Notes: generated from the letters alone by a model not told the origin. DNA of 9,237 bases from Bacteroidota bacterium (GCA_023427845.1 JAEYZX010000149.1:1-9237); one strand, 5' to 3'; shown: positions 1 to 6,786, counted from the first letter of the stretch. Numbers and translations are program-made.

Positions 1-357
1 GATAAAATCACGACCGAAGTCTGGAATACCGTTGCCGCCAACATCAAAAACAAAAAGCTCAAAATCGATCCGAAAAAGTATATCGGAACGTACAAAGACA
101 ATTGGTTTGGCGAGGCTGTCATCACAGAGAAAAACGGTAAAATGTATTTCGCCGCAACAAAATCGCCGCAACTCACAGGCGAAATGTTCTACTACAAAGA
201 CAACAATTTCGTCGTGAAATGGAACAACCGCTACTTCCACGCCGATGCGCACGTGCATTTTGAGAACGACAACAAAACGTTCAAAATGGAAGCGATTTCG
301 CCGTTAACCGATTTCAGTTATGATTTTCAGGATCTCGAATTCCATAAGGTGCAATAG
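1..357 (+). CDS. Serine hydrolase C-terminus with DUF3471 domain (5' partial)
   Basis: This is the last 118 residues of a protein whose start lies before the window; frame 1 is open from base 1 to a TAG at 355-357. From about residue 20 the sequence follows the DUF3471 pattern: a DPKKYIGTY opening, W-F/Y-G-x-A/V, a central SPQLTGEMF block, and a closing ISPLTDFSYDFQDLEF block. This domain is the usual C-terminal beta-rich tail of class C beta-lactamase-like serine hydrolases (PF00144), which are often exported peptidases or esterases. The catalytic SxxK and YxN motifs would lie upstream and cannot be seen, so the substrate is unknown. I am confident of the tail domain and infer the hydrolase part from its usual architecture. 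Confidence 0.8.
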   Translation, partial: DKITTEVWNTVAANIKNKKLKIDPKKYIGTYKDNWFGEAVITEKNGKMYFAATKSPQLTGEMFYYKDNNFVVKWNNRYFHADAHVHFENDNKTFKMEAISPLTDFSYDFQDLEFHKVQ

Positions 358-479
358 TTGCGGGAGCACAATGGCCCGGGCTTTTCCGGCGGCGCATTTC
401 CCGCCGTTGCGCCACTCTTTCTTCGAAAGGAGTTTAGCCGTCGCGGCTAAAAAACGGCTAAAGGCGTACCTGGAATGGC
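358..479. repeat. Hairpin-rich intergenic region upstream of spoT
   Basis: Three adjacent inverted repeats fill this gap. CGGCGG (387-392) pairs with CCGCCG (401-406). ACTCTTT (414-420) pairs with AAAGGAGT (426-433, one G-U) around a TTCG-like loop. TTTAGCCG (433-440) pairs with CGGCTAAA either at 444-451 (3-base loop) or at 455-462, where the stem grows to 9 bp with a 12-base loop. The last two pairings exclude each other. No T-run follows any stem on the plus strand, so this is not a standard intrinsic terminator. It could be a dispersed palindromic repeat, the 3' end of the hydrolase transcript, or a leader upstream of spoT. No convincing ORF lies here. Confidence 0.5.
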
Positions 480-510
480 TTGCAGGATCGAAATGATTGT
501 CCTACTTTTA
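480..510 (+). promoter_or_regulatory. Possible spoT promoter (TTG-N20-TACTTTTA)
   Basis: TTG at 480-482 and TACTTTTA at 503-510 resemble the Bacteroidota -33 (TTTG/TTG) and -7 (TAnnTTTG) elements, with a 20-base gap. The last base of the -7 box is A rather than G, so the match is imperfect. Transcription would begin near 515-520, just before the GTG at 525. If real, it places the TTG at 480 inside the promoter rather than at the start of the protein. Confidence 0.35.
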
Positions 511-524
511 AAAGAAAAAAAACG

Positions 525-2747
525 GTGGTCGAGATTGATATAGAAAAAGAAAACAAGGCAATTGCGCAGGAATATAAAGAACTGCTTCGCATCAGCTACC
601 AAACGCTATCGGTCGACGATAAAAAACTGATCCGCAAGGCATTTGACGTAGCCGTCGACGCGCATAAGGACCAACGCCGAAAATCGGGCGAGGCATACAT
701 TTTCCATCCAATTGCCGTTGCAAAAATAGTCGCTTCCGAAATCGGGCTGGGCGCAACTTCGATCGCCGCCGCGCTGATGCACGATGTTGTCGAAGACACT
801 GAAATCACCGTACACGACATCGAACGGATGTTCAATCCGAAAGTCGCCCAAATCGTTGAAGGACTAACCAAAATCGCACAGGTCCAGAAAGAGATGAATA
901 TCTCGATGCAGGCCGAGAACTTCCGCAAAATGCTGCTCACGCTCAACGACGATGTGCGCGTAATCCTGATTAAGATCGCCGATCGTTTGCACAACATGCA
1001 GACGATGGAATCGATGCCCGAACACAAACAGGTAAAAATCGCATCCGAAACGCTGTATATATATGCACCTTTGGCACACCGCCTCGGACTCTACAATATC
1101 AAATCGCAGCTTGAAGATCTGGGCTTGAAATATACGGAGCCACAAGTTTACAAGGACATCGTCAGTAAAATCAAGGAAACCAAAGAAGAACAGGACGAAT
1201 ACATCACAGCTATTTCTGCAGTTTTAAAGAAGTCACTTGAAGACGAAGGAATCGAATTTGTCATCAAAGGACGCCCGAAATCGATCTATTCGATACGCAG
1301 GAAAATGGCGGCGCAAAACGTCAGCTTCGATGAAGTGTACGACAAATTCGCATTGCGCATCGTGTACAAACCCGACAGCGAACATGACGAGAAATTCCTC
1401 GCCTGGAAAATCTATTCGATCGTAACCGACCATTACCGGCCTAGCCCGAGCCGTTTGCGTGACTGGATTTCATCGCCCAAATCGACAGGCTATGAAGCGT
1501 TGCACATAACCGTGATGGGCCCGAAAGGCCGCTGGGTCGAAATTCAGGTGCGAAGCGAACGAATGGACGAAATCGCCGAAAAAGGTTATGCCGCACACTA
1601 CAAATACAAACAGGGCGCAAATGAGGAAAGCGGGCTCGATGTCTGGCTGAACCTGTTGAAAGAAGCACTCGAAAGCTCTGAAACCAACGCAGTCGATTTT
1701 GTGGAGGACTTCAAAATGAACCTTTACGCAAAAGAGATTTTCGTATTTACGCCAAAAGGCGAAATTAAATCGCTTCCGAAAGGCGCTACATCACTCGATT
1801 TCGCGTTCAGCATCCATAGTGAAGTCGGAATCCGGACACGCGGCACACGCGTCAACGGAAAACTTGTCCCACTGAACCACGAACTAAAAAGCGGCGACCA
1901 GATTGAAGTCATCACTTCGCAAAATCAAAAACCGACTTCGCACTGGCTCGATTATGTAACCACATCGCGCGCCAAAAACAAGATCCGAAACGTACTGAAC
2001 GAGAACACCAAGAAAATTGCCGAAGAAGGAAAAGAACTGCTGACCCGAAAATTGCGCCATCTTAAAATCACTTTCAGTGAAAGCGTCGTAAATGAGATGG
2101 TCAATTTCTTCAAGCTCAAAACGAGCCTCGATCTTTTTTACCGTGCGGGAATCGGTGCGATCGACAATCAGCAATTGAAGGATTATGCTGCCCAAAAGAA
2201 CAATTCGTTCATCAACTTCTTTAAAAGCAAAATCAAGCGCACCCCGCAAACCGCCGATCAGGACATCCACCGTCAGGTACTCAGCAACAATTATGACATG
2301 CTCGTTTTTGGGCCCGAGCACGACAAACTCGATTACAAGCTCGCAACTTGCTGCAACCCGATTCCGGGTGATGATGTGTTCGGATTCGTTACGATAAACG
2401 AAGGGATTAAAGTCCACAAAAAAGACTGTCCGAACGCAATCAGCCTGCAATCGAATTATGCCTACAGGATCATGCAGGCCAAATGGATCGATTCGTCGCA
2501 ACAGGAATTCAAAGCGATTTTGAAAATTACGGGAATGGACACACTCGGACTCACGAATCAGCTTACCAAAGTCATTTCAAACAACATGCACGTAAACATA
2601 CAAAGCATATCGCTGAGCGGTGAGGCCGGAATTTTCAAAGGACAGGTAGCGGTAATCGTACAAAACAATACAATTTTGAAGAAGCTTATCGAAAACATCA
2701 AAAAAATCGACGGAATCGACAAAGTTACGCGCGTTTATCAGACGTAG
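525..2747 (+). CDS. spoT: Bifunctional (p)ppGpp synthetase/hydrolase, RelA/SpoT family
   Basis: A full-length cytoplasmic Rel enzyme of about 740 residues, which makes and degrades the stringent-response alarmones ppGpp and pppGpp. Numbering from GTG 525: the HD hydrolase domain keeps R52, H61, H86-D87, E90-D91, D153 and N157, so hydrolysis should be active. The synthetase domain has GRPKSIYS (249-256, R250, K252), a metal-site Asp at 273, GYEALH (322-327) and the catalytic Glu 339 in VEIQVRS, so synthesis should also work. A TGS domain follows (about 404-465), then a conserved Cys-Cys region (C609-C610, H631, C635) and a C-terminal ACT domain (about 663-738). The frame opens with TTG at 480, but I prefer GTG 525. 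The protein would then begin MVEIDIEKENK, as I recall for relatives, and the first 15 residues (many basic or polar) look non-coding. fur follows after 60 bases. Confidence 0.93.
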   Translation: MVEIDIEKENKAIAQEYKELLRISYQTLSVDDKKLIRKAFDVAVDAHKDQRRKSGEAYIFHPIAVAKIVASEIGLGATSIAAALMHDVVEDTEITVHDIERMFNPKVAQIVEGLTKIAQVQKEMNISMQAENFRKMLLTLNDDVRVILIKIADRLHNMQTMESMPEHKQVKIASETLYIYAPLAHRLGLYNIKSQLEDLGLKYTEPQVYKDIVSKIKETKEEQDEYITAISAVLKKSLEDEGIEFVIKGRPKSIYSIRRKMAAQNVSFDEVYDKFALRIVYKPDSEHDEKFLAWKIYSIVTDHYRPSPSRLRDWISSPKSTGYEALHITVMGPKGRWVEIQVRSERMDEIAEKGYAAHYKYKQGANEESGLDVWLNLLKEALESSETNAVDFVEDFKMNLYAKEIFVFTPKGEIKSLPKGATSLDFAFSIHSEVGIRTRGTRVNGKLVPLNHELKSGDQIEVITSQNQKPTSHWLDYVTTSRAKNKIRNVLNENTKKIAEEGKELLTRKLRHLKITFSESVVNEMVNFFKLKTSLDLFYRAGIGAIDNQQLKDYAAQKNNSFINFFKSKIKRTPQTADQDIHRQVLSNNYDMLVFGPEHDKLDYKLATCCNPIPGDDVFGFVTINEGIKVHKKDCPNAISLQSNYAYRIMQAKWIDSSQQEFKAILKITGMDTLGLTNQLTKVISNNMHVNIQSISLSGEAGIFKGQVAVIVQNNTILKKLIENIKKIDGIDKVTRVYQT

Positions 2748-2762
2748 ATTTCACTCACAAGC

Positions 2763-2780
2763 GAGTGCCGGCCGCTCTTT
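2763..2780 (+). terminator. Weak hairpin after spoT
   Basis: GAGTG (2763-2767) can pair with CGCTC (2773-2777, one G-U) around a 5-base loop, followed by TTT and an AT-rich stretch. A competing stem, CACTC (2752-2756) with GAGTG (2763-2767), uses the same bases. The T-run is short, so termination here is only a possibility; it would separate spoT from the promoter-bearing fur gene. Confidence 0.3.
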
Positions 2781-2795
2781 CTAAACTATTTATAT

Positions 2796-2803
2796 TATCT
2801 TTG
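2796..2803 (+). promoter_or_regulatory. Bacteroidota -7 promoter element of the fur-family gene
   Basis: TATCTTTG is an exact match to TAnnTTTG and ends four bases before the ATG at 2808. Transcription normally starts a few bases after this element, so the mRNA would be leaderless or nearly so. I see no convincing TTTG at the expected -33 distance. Confidence 0.65.
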
Positions 2804-2807
2804 CCGT

Positions 2808-3281
2808 ATGACACTAATATCGACTGATAACAGCAAAAACCAGGAAACCGTAAAGAACGTTTTTACGTTGTACCTGGAGCAAAAAGGGCATCGGAAAACA
2901 CCTGAACGCTATGCTATACTTCAGGAAATCTACGACAATGAAGAGCATTTTGACATAGAAAACCTCTATATCAAAATGAAGAACAAGAACTACCGCGTGA
3001 GCCGTGCCACTTTGTACAACACGATCGAACTGCTGCTCGACTGCGGGCTCGTGCGCAAACATCAATTTGGCCAAAACCAGTCGCATTACGAAAAATCGTA
3101 TTTCGATAAGCAGCACGACCACATCATCATGACCGATACAGGCGAAGTGATCGAATTCTGCGATCCGCGCATCCAGATCATCAAAAAAACGATCGAGGAG
3201 ATTTTCGATATCGAGATCCACAACCACTCGCTCTACCTGTATGGCAACCGCAAGACAGTCAACAATGATAATCAACAATAA
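2808..3281 (+). CDS. Fur-family metal-responsive transcriptional repressor
   Basis: 157 residues, the normal Fur length. The N-terminal winged helix carries the recognition-helix signature RVSRATLYNTIELL (63-76), equivalent to the Fur S-x-A-T-V/L-Y-R/N segment. The C-terminal dimerisation and metal-binding half has H47, E95, H103 and H105 (the HDH motif), which match the regulatory site ligands His-Glu-His-His of classical Fur, and a late NHSLYLYG (139-146) typical of the family. The CxxC that binds structural zinc in E. coli Fur is absent (MTDT at 108-111), and the only cysteines are C79 and C118. It probably represses iron-uptake or oxidative-stress genes when metal-bound, but Fur, PerR and Zur cannot be separated from sequence alone. 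It sits between spoT and purA and has its own promoter. Confidence 0.88.
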   Translation: MTLISTDNSKNQETVKNVFTLYLEQKGHRKTPERYAILQEIYDNEEHFDIENLYIKMKNKNYRVSRATLYNTIELLLDCGLVRKHQFGQNQSHYEKSYFDKQHDHIIMTDTGEVIEFCDPRIQIIKKTIEEIFDIEIHNHSLYLYGNRKTVNNDNQQ

Positions 3282-3283
3282 TA

Positions 3284-3384
3284 TTTGGGCGTTGCGTCGG
3301 TTTGATATTGATTCGTAAAATCATACTCGTCAACCGCCGCCGGGCTGTCCGCAGTGCACGGCACTTTGCTCCCATCCCTAACGC
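3284..3384. repeat. Folded intergenic element with GCGTT...AACGC ends
   Basis: The element is bounded by GGGCGTT (3287-3293) and CCTAACGC (3377-3384), giving GCGTT/AACGC inverted ends. Inside are nested self-complementary arms: CGGTTTGA (3298-3305) with TCAACCG (3330-3336), TGATT (3309-3313) with AATCA (3319-3323), and AGTGC (3353-3357) with GCACT (3361-3365). The blocks GGGCTGTCCGC (3342-3352) and CTCCCATCCC (3369-3378) resemble the constant parts of a dispersed palindromic repeat that I recall from many Flavobacteriaceae intergenic regions. That recollection is unverified here. The single-copy window cannot prove it is a repeat. It contains no convincing ORF. Confidence 0.5.
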
Positions 3385-3434
3385 GGGCGCCAACAAAAAA
3401 TAAACAGACAACAACACAACAACCCGATAAGCAA

Positions 3435-3469
3435 CAATTGTCAATTGTGTATTATCAATTATCAATTAA
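3435..3469. repeat. Tandem heptanucleotide array (CAATTrT-like, five units)
   Basis: Five consecutive 7-base units run from 3435: CAATTGT twice, a degenerate GTATTAT, then CAATTAT and CAATTAA. The array ends five bases before the purA ATG. It is A/T-rich and contains stretches that can pair with one another (CAATTG is its own reverse complement). It may supply an unstructured, AT-rich translation-initiation region or a protein-binding site. I see no exact TAnnTTTG element between fur and purA. Confidence 0.7.
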
Positions 3470-3474
3470 AAGAA

Positions 3475-4746
3475 ATGACCGTAGATTTATTACTAGGATT
3501 ACAATGGGGCGACGAAGGAAAAGGCAAAATCGTCGATGTACTAACTTCCAAATACGACATCATCGCTCGGTTTCAGGGCGGTCCGAATGCGGGACACACG
3601 CTCGAATTTGACGGCATCAAACATGTGCTGCGAACCATTCCATCGGGTATTTTCCATAAAGATTCGATCAACATCATCGGGAACGGCGTTGTGATCGATC
3701 CCGTTGTTTTCCAAAAAGAAATCGACGGACTCGAAAAATTCAATATCGATATTTATTCCAGACTCATCATATCGAGAAAGGCACACCTGATTCTTCCCAC
3801 GCACCGGCTGCTCGATGCGGCTTCCGAGGCTTCAAAAGGCAAGGCCAAAATCGGATCTACATTAAAAGGAATCGGTCCAACCTACATGGACAAAACCGGT
3901 CGCAACGGTCTCCGCGTTGGCGATATCGAACTTGCCGATTTCAAAGAACGTTACCGCGCTTTGGCCGACAAGCATGAGGCGATGATTGCATTTTATGATG
4001 TCGCGATCCAATACAACCTTGAAGAACTTGAAAAGGAATTTTTCGCAGCAATCGAAGACCTAAAGAAACTTACGTTCATCGACAGCGAGGAATACCTTCA
4101 TAAGGCGCAGAAACAAGGCAAGTCGATTTTGTGCGAAGGCGCGCAGGGATCGTTGCTCGACGTCGATTTTGGGACGTATCCGTTCGTGACTTCATCAAAC
4201 ACGACTGCGGCAGGCGCCTGCACCGGACTCGGGATTGCGCCAAACAAGATCAAGGAAGTTTACGGAATTTTCAAGGCTTATACGACGCGTGTAGGAAGCG
4301 GACCATTTCCAACCGAATTATTCGACGAAATCGGCGCCACAATGGCAAAGGTCGGAAACGAATTCGGATCGGTAACCGGAAGGCAAAGGCGTTGCGGCTG
4401 GTTGGACCTTGTCGCGCTGAAATATGCAGTCCAGGTCAATGGCGTCACGCAACTGATGATGATGAAAGGCGACGTACTTTCGGGATTTGATACGCTGCAG
4501 GTCTGCACCGGCTATCGTTACAAAGGCGACGAAATCACACACCTGCCTTATAACATCGAACCAGAAAATGTGACTCCGTTATATAAAACTTTAAAAGGCT
4601 GGAAAGCCGACTTAACAGGAATGACGAGCTATGACGAACTTCCTTCAGAACTTAAGGAGTACATCGAATTCATCGAAAACGAAGTTGAAGTTCCGATTAA
4701 AATCGTATCGGTCGGTCCTGACCGAAAGCAAACGATAATGAAGTAG
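3475..4746 (+). CDS. purA: Adenylosuccinate synthetase
   Basis: 423 residues, the normal PurA length. It catalyses IMP + Asp + GTP to adenylosuccinate + GDP + Pi, the first step from IMP towards AMP, in the cytoplasm. Motifs in order: QWGDEGKGK (10-18, catalytic Asp13), GGPNAGHT (35-42, catalytic His41), GIGPTYMDK (132-140) and R147 of the IMP site, TRVGSGPFPTEL (271-282), the VTGRQRRCGWLDL aspartate loop (300-312), and the C-terminal SVGPDRK guanine-binding segment (412-418). The frame is open upstream to a TTG at 3445, but MTVDLLLGLQWGDEGKGK is the expected N-terminus, so the ATG at 3475 is the start. The 10 upstream codons are the heptad repeat. Its neighbours are the fur-family gene, with 193 bases between, and a convergent amylase. 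All key residues are present. Confidence 0.97.
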   Translation: MTVDLLLGLQWGDEGKGKIVDVLTSKYDIIARFQGGPNAGHTLEFDGIKHVLRTIPSGIFHKDSINIIGNGVVIDPVVFQKEIDGLEKFNIDIYSRLIISRKAHLILPTHRLLDAASEASKGKAKIGSTLKGIGPTYMDKTGRNGLRVGDIELADFKERYRALADKHEAMIAFYDVAIQYNLEELEKEFFAAIEDLKKLTFIDSEEYLHKAQKQGKSILCEGAQGSLLDVDFGTYPFVTSSNTTAAGACTGLGIAPNKIKEVYGIFKAYTTRVGSGPFPTELFDEIGATMAKVGNEFGSVTGRQRRCGWLDLVALKYAVQVNGVTQLMMMKGDVLSGFDTLQVCTGYRYKGDEITHLPYNIEPENVTPLYKTLKGWKADLTGMTSYDELPSELKEYIEFIENEVEVPIKIVSVGPDRKQTIMK

Positions 4747-4835
4747 AATTTAGCCACGGCACGAGCGAAGCGAATTGGCAAAGCAATTTCACCAATCAGC
4801 AAGATGTTTTTAATTCGTGTATTCGTGGCAAAAAA
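4747..4835. repeat. Imperfect inverted repeat between convergent genes
   Basis: GCCACG (4753-4758) plus CACGA (4760-4764) can pair with TTCGTG (4814-4819) and CGTGGC (4824-4829). A smaller ATTGG (4774-4778)/CCAAT (4792-4796) stem is nested inside and a T5 run (4807-4811) follows it. A6 (4830-4835) directly abuts the amylase stop. The placement between the two 3' ends suggests a shared terminator or transcript-end hairpin, but no T-run follows the outer stem on either strand. The TAGCCACG...CGTGGCA pattern also resembles a recurring flavobacterial intergenic palindrome that I recall, not confirmed here. Confidence 0.45.
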
Positions 4836-6683
4836 TCATTCCTGTATCTGATAAATAAACGATTCAGATGGCGCGACCGTTATCGGAATTTTACCGATGC
4901 CTCCGGCGACGGTAAGTTTCAGAGTGCTGTTGTTATACAGTTGGTCTTTAACGATATAGCCACCATCTTTTAGCTTCCACTCTGTAATAATCTCTGCCGG
5001 AACCGTCAGTTCAAAATAGCTGCTTTTTGAATCGGAGAAGTTCACCACAACTAAAAGTTTTTCATCATCCGACCAACGAACAAACGAGAAAATTCCTTCG
5101 TCATACCCTTTCGCACCTTTGTTTGCAAGATGGATTTGTTCGTATTTTCCCATCAGCGCGGGACTTTTCAACGAAAATCGAAGTAATCTTCGGTAGAAGT
5201 CGCGGAGCATCTTTTCTTCATGGCTCAGTTTCGCACCGTCGAACTTCCCGCCGTTCATCCAGCGCTGGTGGTTTGGAACGCCAATGTAATCAAAGATTGA
5301 GGTGCGCGATGGTTTTCCAAATCCGGCATCCTCTTTTCCGGGTTCACCCACTTCCTGTCCGAAATATATCATGGTCGGTGATGTTGAAATTGTAGTCGAC
5401 AGCACCATCAGAGGCTTTGCTTTATGCGCATTACCGGCAAATTCCGGGCTTGCAATTCGTTGTTCGTCGTGGTTTTCCAGGAAATGCAGCATGTGGTGTT
5501 CGATGTCTTCCTGTCCTCTCATGATGTATACGATCGGATCGGGATCGCTTTTTCCCTGGATGACTTCTTTGAGTTTATCGTAAAGTTCCACTTTGTCGTA
5601 CAGGTAGTCCATTTTCCCCAGACGGATGTAGTTGCGGTATTCTTTCGGATTGTAGACTTCTGCAAGCAGGAAAGCATCGGGATTTTTCATTTTTATCGCC
5701 GAATTCATATAGCTCCAAAACTCGACCGGGACCATTTCGGCCATGTCGTAACGAAATCCGTCGACGCCTTTGCCTATCCAGTATAATGCGATGTCCTTAA
5801 ACTTTACCCATGAATCCGGAACATCTTTTCCTTTCCAGAATTCGAAATGCTGCTCGATTGAGGCGACATTAAAATTAGGTGGAAGTTCGGGAAAATCTTT
5901 GGTGCCATCGGGGCGAATGCCGTAATTGACTTTGACGGTTTCATACCAATCGTTGATATCCGGTTTTGCTTCGCGCGATCCGTTTCCGGTCCATTTTGCA
6001 GGTGATTCGGCAAACTTTCCGTCGGCCAGCGGATGTTTCTCGCCGCCGAGCGGTTTATAATCGGAAGATTCGGGAACTTCAAAATCCTTTCCAACTATAT
6101 AATAGAAGTTGTTGTCGCGTTTGTATTCGACCGTAGTATCGTCATCGGCACCAAAGTCGCGGCGCTTTTTGGAATTCGGCCCTTCGTAGTTGCGTGCAAC
6201 GTGGTTGGGAACGATGTCGATCAGGAGTTTGAGGCCATTTTTGTGCGTGCGGTCGATCAAATCCTCAAATTCCTTCAGACGGTTTTTGGGATTAATTGCC
6301 AGATCCGGATTCACATTGTAGTAGTCCTTTACCGCATAAGGCGAGCCGGCGCGGCCTTTTACGACATCGGGATCGTCTTTTGAAATTCCGATTGAAGAAT
6401 AATCCGTTACCAAGGCATGATGCGGAACTCCGGTGTACCAAATGTGCGTCACGCCAAGATCCTTAATTTCCTGAAGTGCTTTATCGGTGAAATCATTGAA
6501 TTTCCCGACGCCATTTTCCTGCATCGTTCCCCAGGGTTTGTTGGTCGTATTTGTATTTCCAAAAAGCCTTGTAAAAACCTGATAGACCACGACCTTGTTT
6601 TTGGGTGGTTCTGCTTTCTTTGATTTCTGCGCTTGCGCCGGTATTGCAAGGCAAAGAAGTATTGGAAGTAGTAATTTTTTCAT
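4836..6683 (-). CDS. Secreted GH13 alpha-amylase-family enzyme
   Basis: 615 residues from the ATG at 6683. A signal peptide is evident: MKK, a hydrophobic core LLLPILLCLAIP, and an AQA cleavage site near residue 18, so the product is exported to the periplasm or cell surface. The GH13 barrel carries all four classical regions: DIVPNH (156-161); GFRYD (309-313, R311 and nucleophile D313); LLAEVYNP (339-346, acid/base E342); and ENHDEQR (403-409, H405 and D406). A long domain-B-like insert lies between regions I and II, and a beta-rich C-terminal domain occupies about the last 100 residues. It should hydrolyse alpha-1,4-glucans such as starch or maltodextrin; the exact specificity is not readable. 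The frame continues upstream to an ATG at 6719, but a -7 promoter element falls inside that extension and the signal peptide begins at 6683. No susCD, regulator or second glycosidase is nearby. Confidence 0.93.
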   Translation of the reverse strand: MKKLLLPILLCLAIPAQAQKSKKAEPPKNKVVVYQVFTRLFGNTNTTNKPWGTMQENGVGKFNDFTDKALQEIKDLGVTHIWYTGVPHHALVTDYSSIGISKDDPDVVKGRAGSPYAVKDYYNVNPDLAINPKNRLKEFEDLIDRTHKNGLKLLIDIVPNHVARNYEGPNSKKRRDFGADDDTTVEYKRDNNFYYIVGKDFEVPESSDYKPLGGEKHPLADGKFAESPAKWTGNGSREAKPDINDWYETVKVNYGIRPDGTKDFPELPPNFNVASIEQHFEFWKGKDVPDSWVKFKDIALYWIGKGVDGFRYDMAEMVPVEFWSYMNSAIKMKNPDAFLLAEVYNPKEYRNYIRLGKMDYLYDKVELYDKLKEVIQGKSDPDPIVYIMRGQEDIEHHMLHFLENHDEQRIASPEFAGNAHKAKPLMVLSTTISTSPTMIYFGQEVGEPGKEDAGFGKPSRTSIFDYIGVPNHQRWMNGGKFDGAKLSHEEKMLRDFYRRLLRFSLKSPALMGKYEQIHLANKGAKGYDEGIFSFVRWSDDEKLLVVVNFSDSKSSYFELTVPAEIITEWKLKDGGYIVKDQLYNNSTLKLTVAGGIGKIPITVAPSESFIYQIQE

Positions 6684-6703
6684 AAGTACAATTTCGATCC
6701 CTA

Positions 6704-6711
6704 CAAATATA
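6704..6711 (-). promoter_or_regulatory. -7 promoter element of the amylase gene
   Basis: Read on the minus strand this is TATATTTG, an exact TAnnTTTG, 20 bases before the ATG at 6683. A TTTG on the same strand lies at 6731-6728, 16 bases upstream and a little closer than the usual -33 spacing. It supports the shorter protein start. Confidence 0.6.
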
Positions 6712-6786
6712 AACAACACATCTTTCTCAAAATCAGCGTTACTTATAAATAATTCTTAATGCTACCGATGCTTGGGTGCTTTTCCC

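Noticed and set aside
475..543. Small ORF beginning ATG at 475 and ending at a TAG at 541-543
   Set aside because: Only 22 codons, overlapping the proposed spoT promoter and start, with no recognised family. It is kept only as part of the start-site question.
1884..2501. Long minus-strand ORF of 205 codons inside spoT
   Set aside because: It lies wholly opposite conserved Rel domains, has no recognisable domain or promoter, and is a shadow of codon usage.
2814..3278. Minus-strand ORF of 154 codons opposite the fur-family gene
   Set aside because: Antisense shadow of a well-supported gene, with hydrophobic low-information sequence and no family match.
3284..3384. Integron attC site
   Set aside because: The ends read GTT first and AAC last, the reverse of the attC order (RYYYAAC ... 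GTTRRRY), and the core matches are imperfect. No integrase or cassette is in view.
3435..3469. CRISPR-like array
   Set aside because: Units are 7 bases with no spacers, and no cas genes are present.
4747..4835. Standard intrinsic terminator
   Set aside because: The outer stem is imperfect with a long loop, and neither strand has a U-run straight after it. It is listed as an inverted repeat instead.
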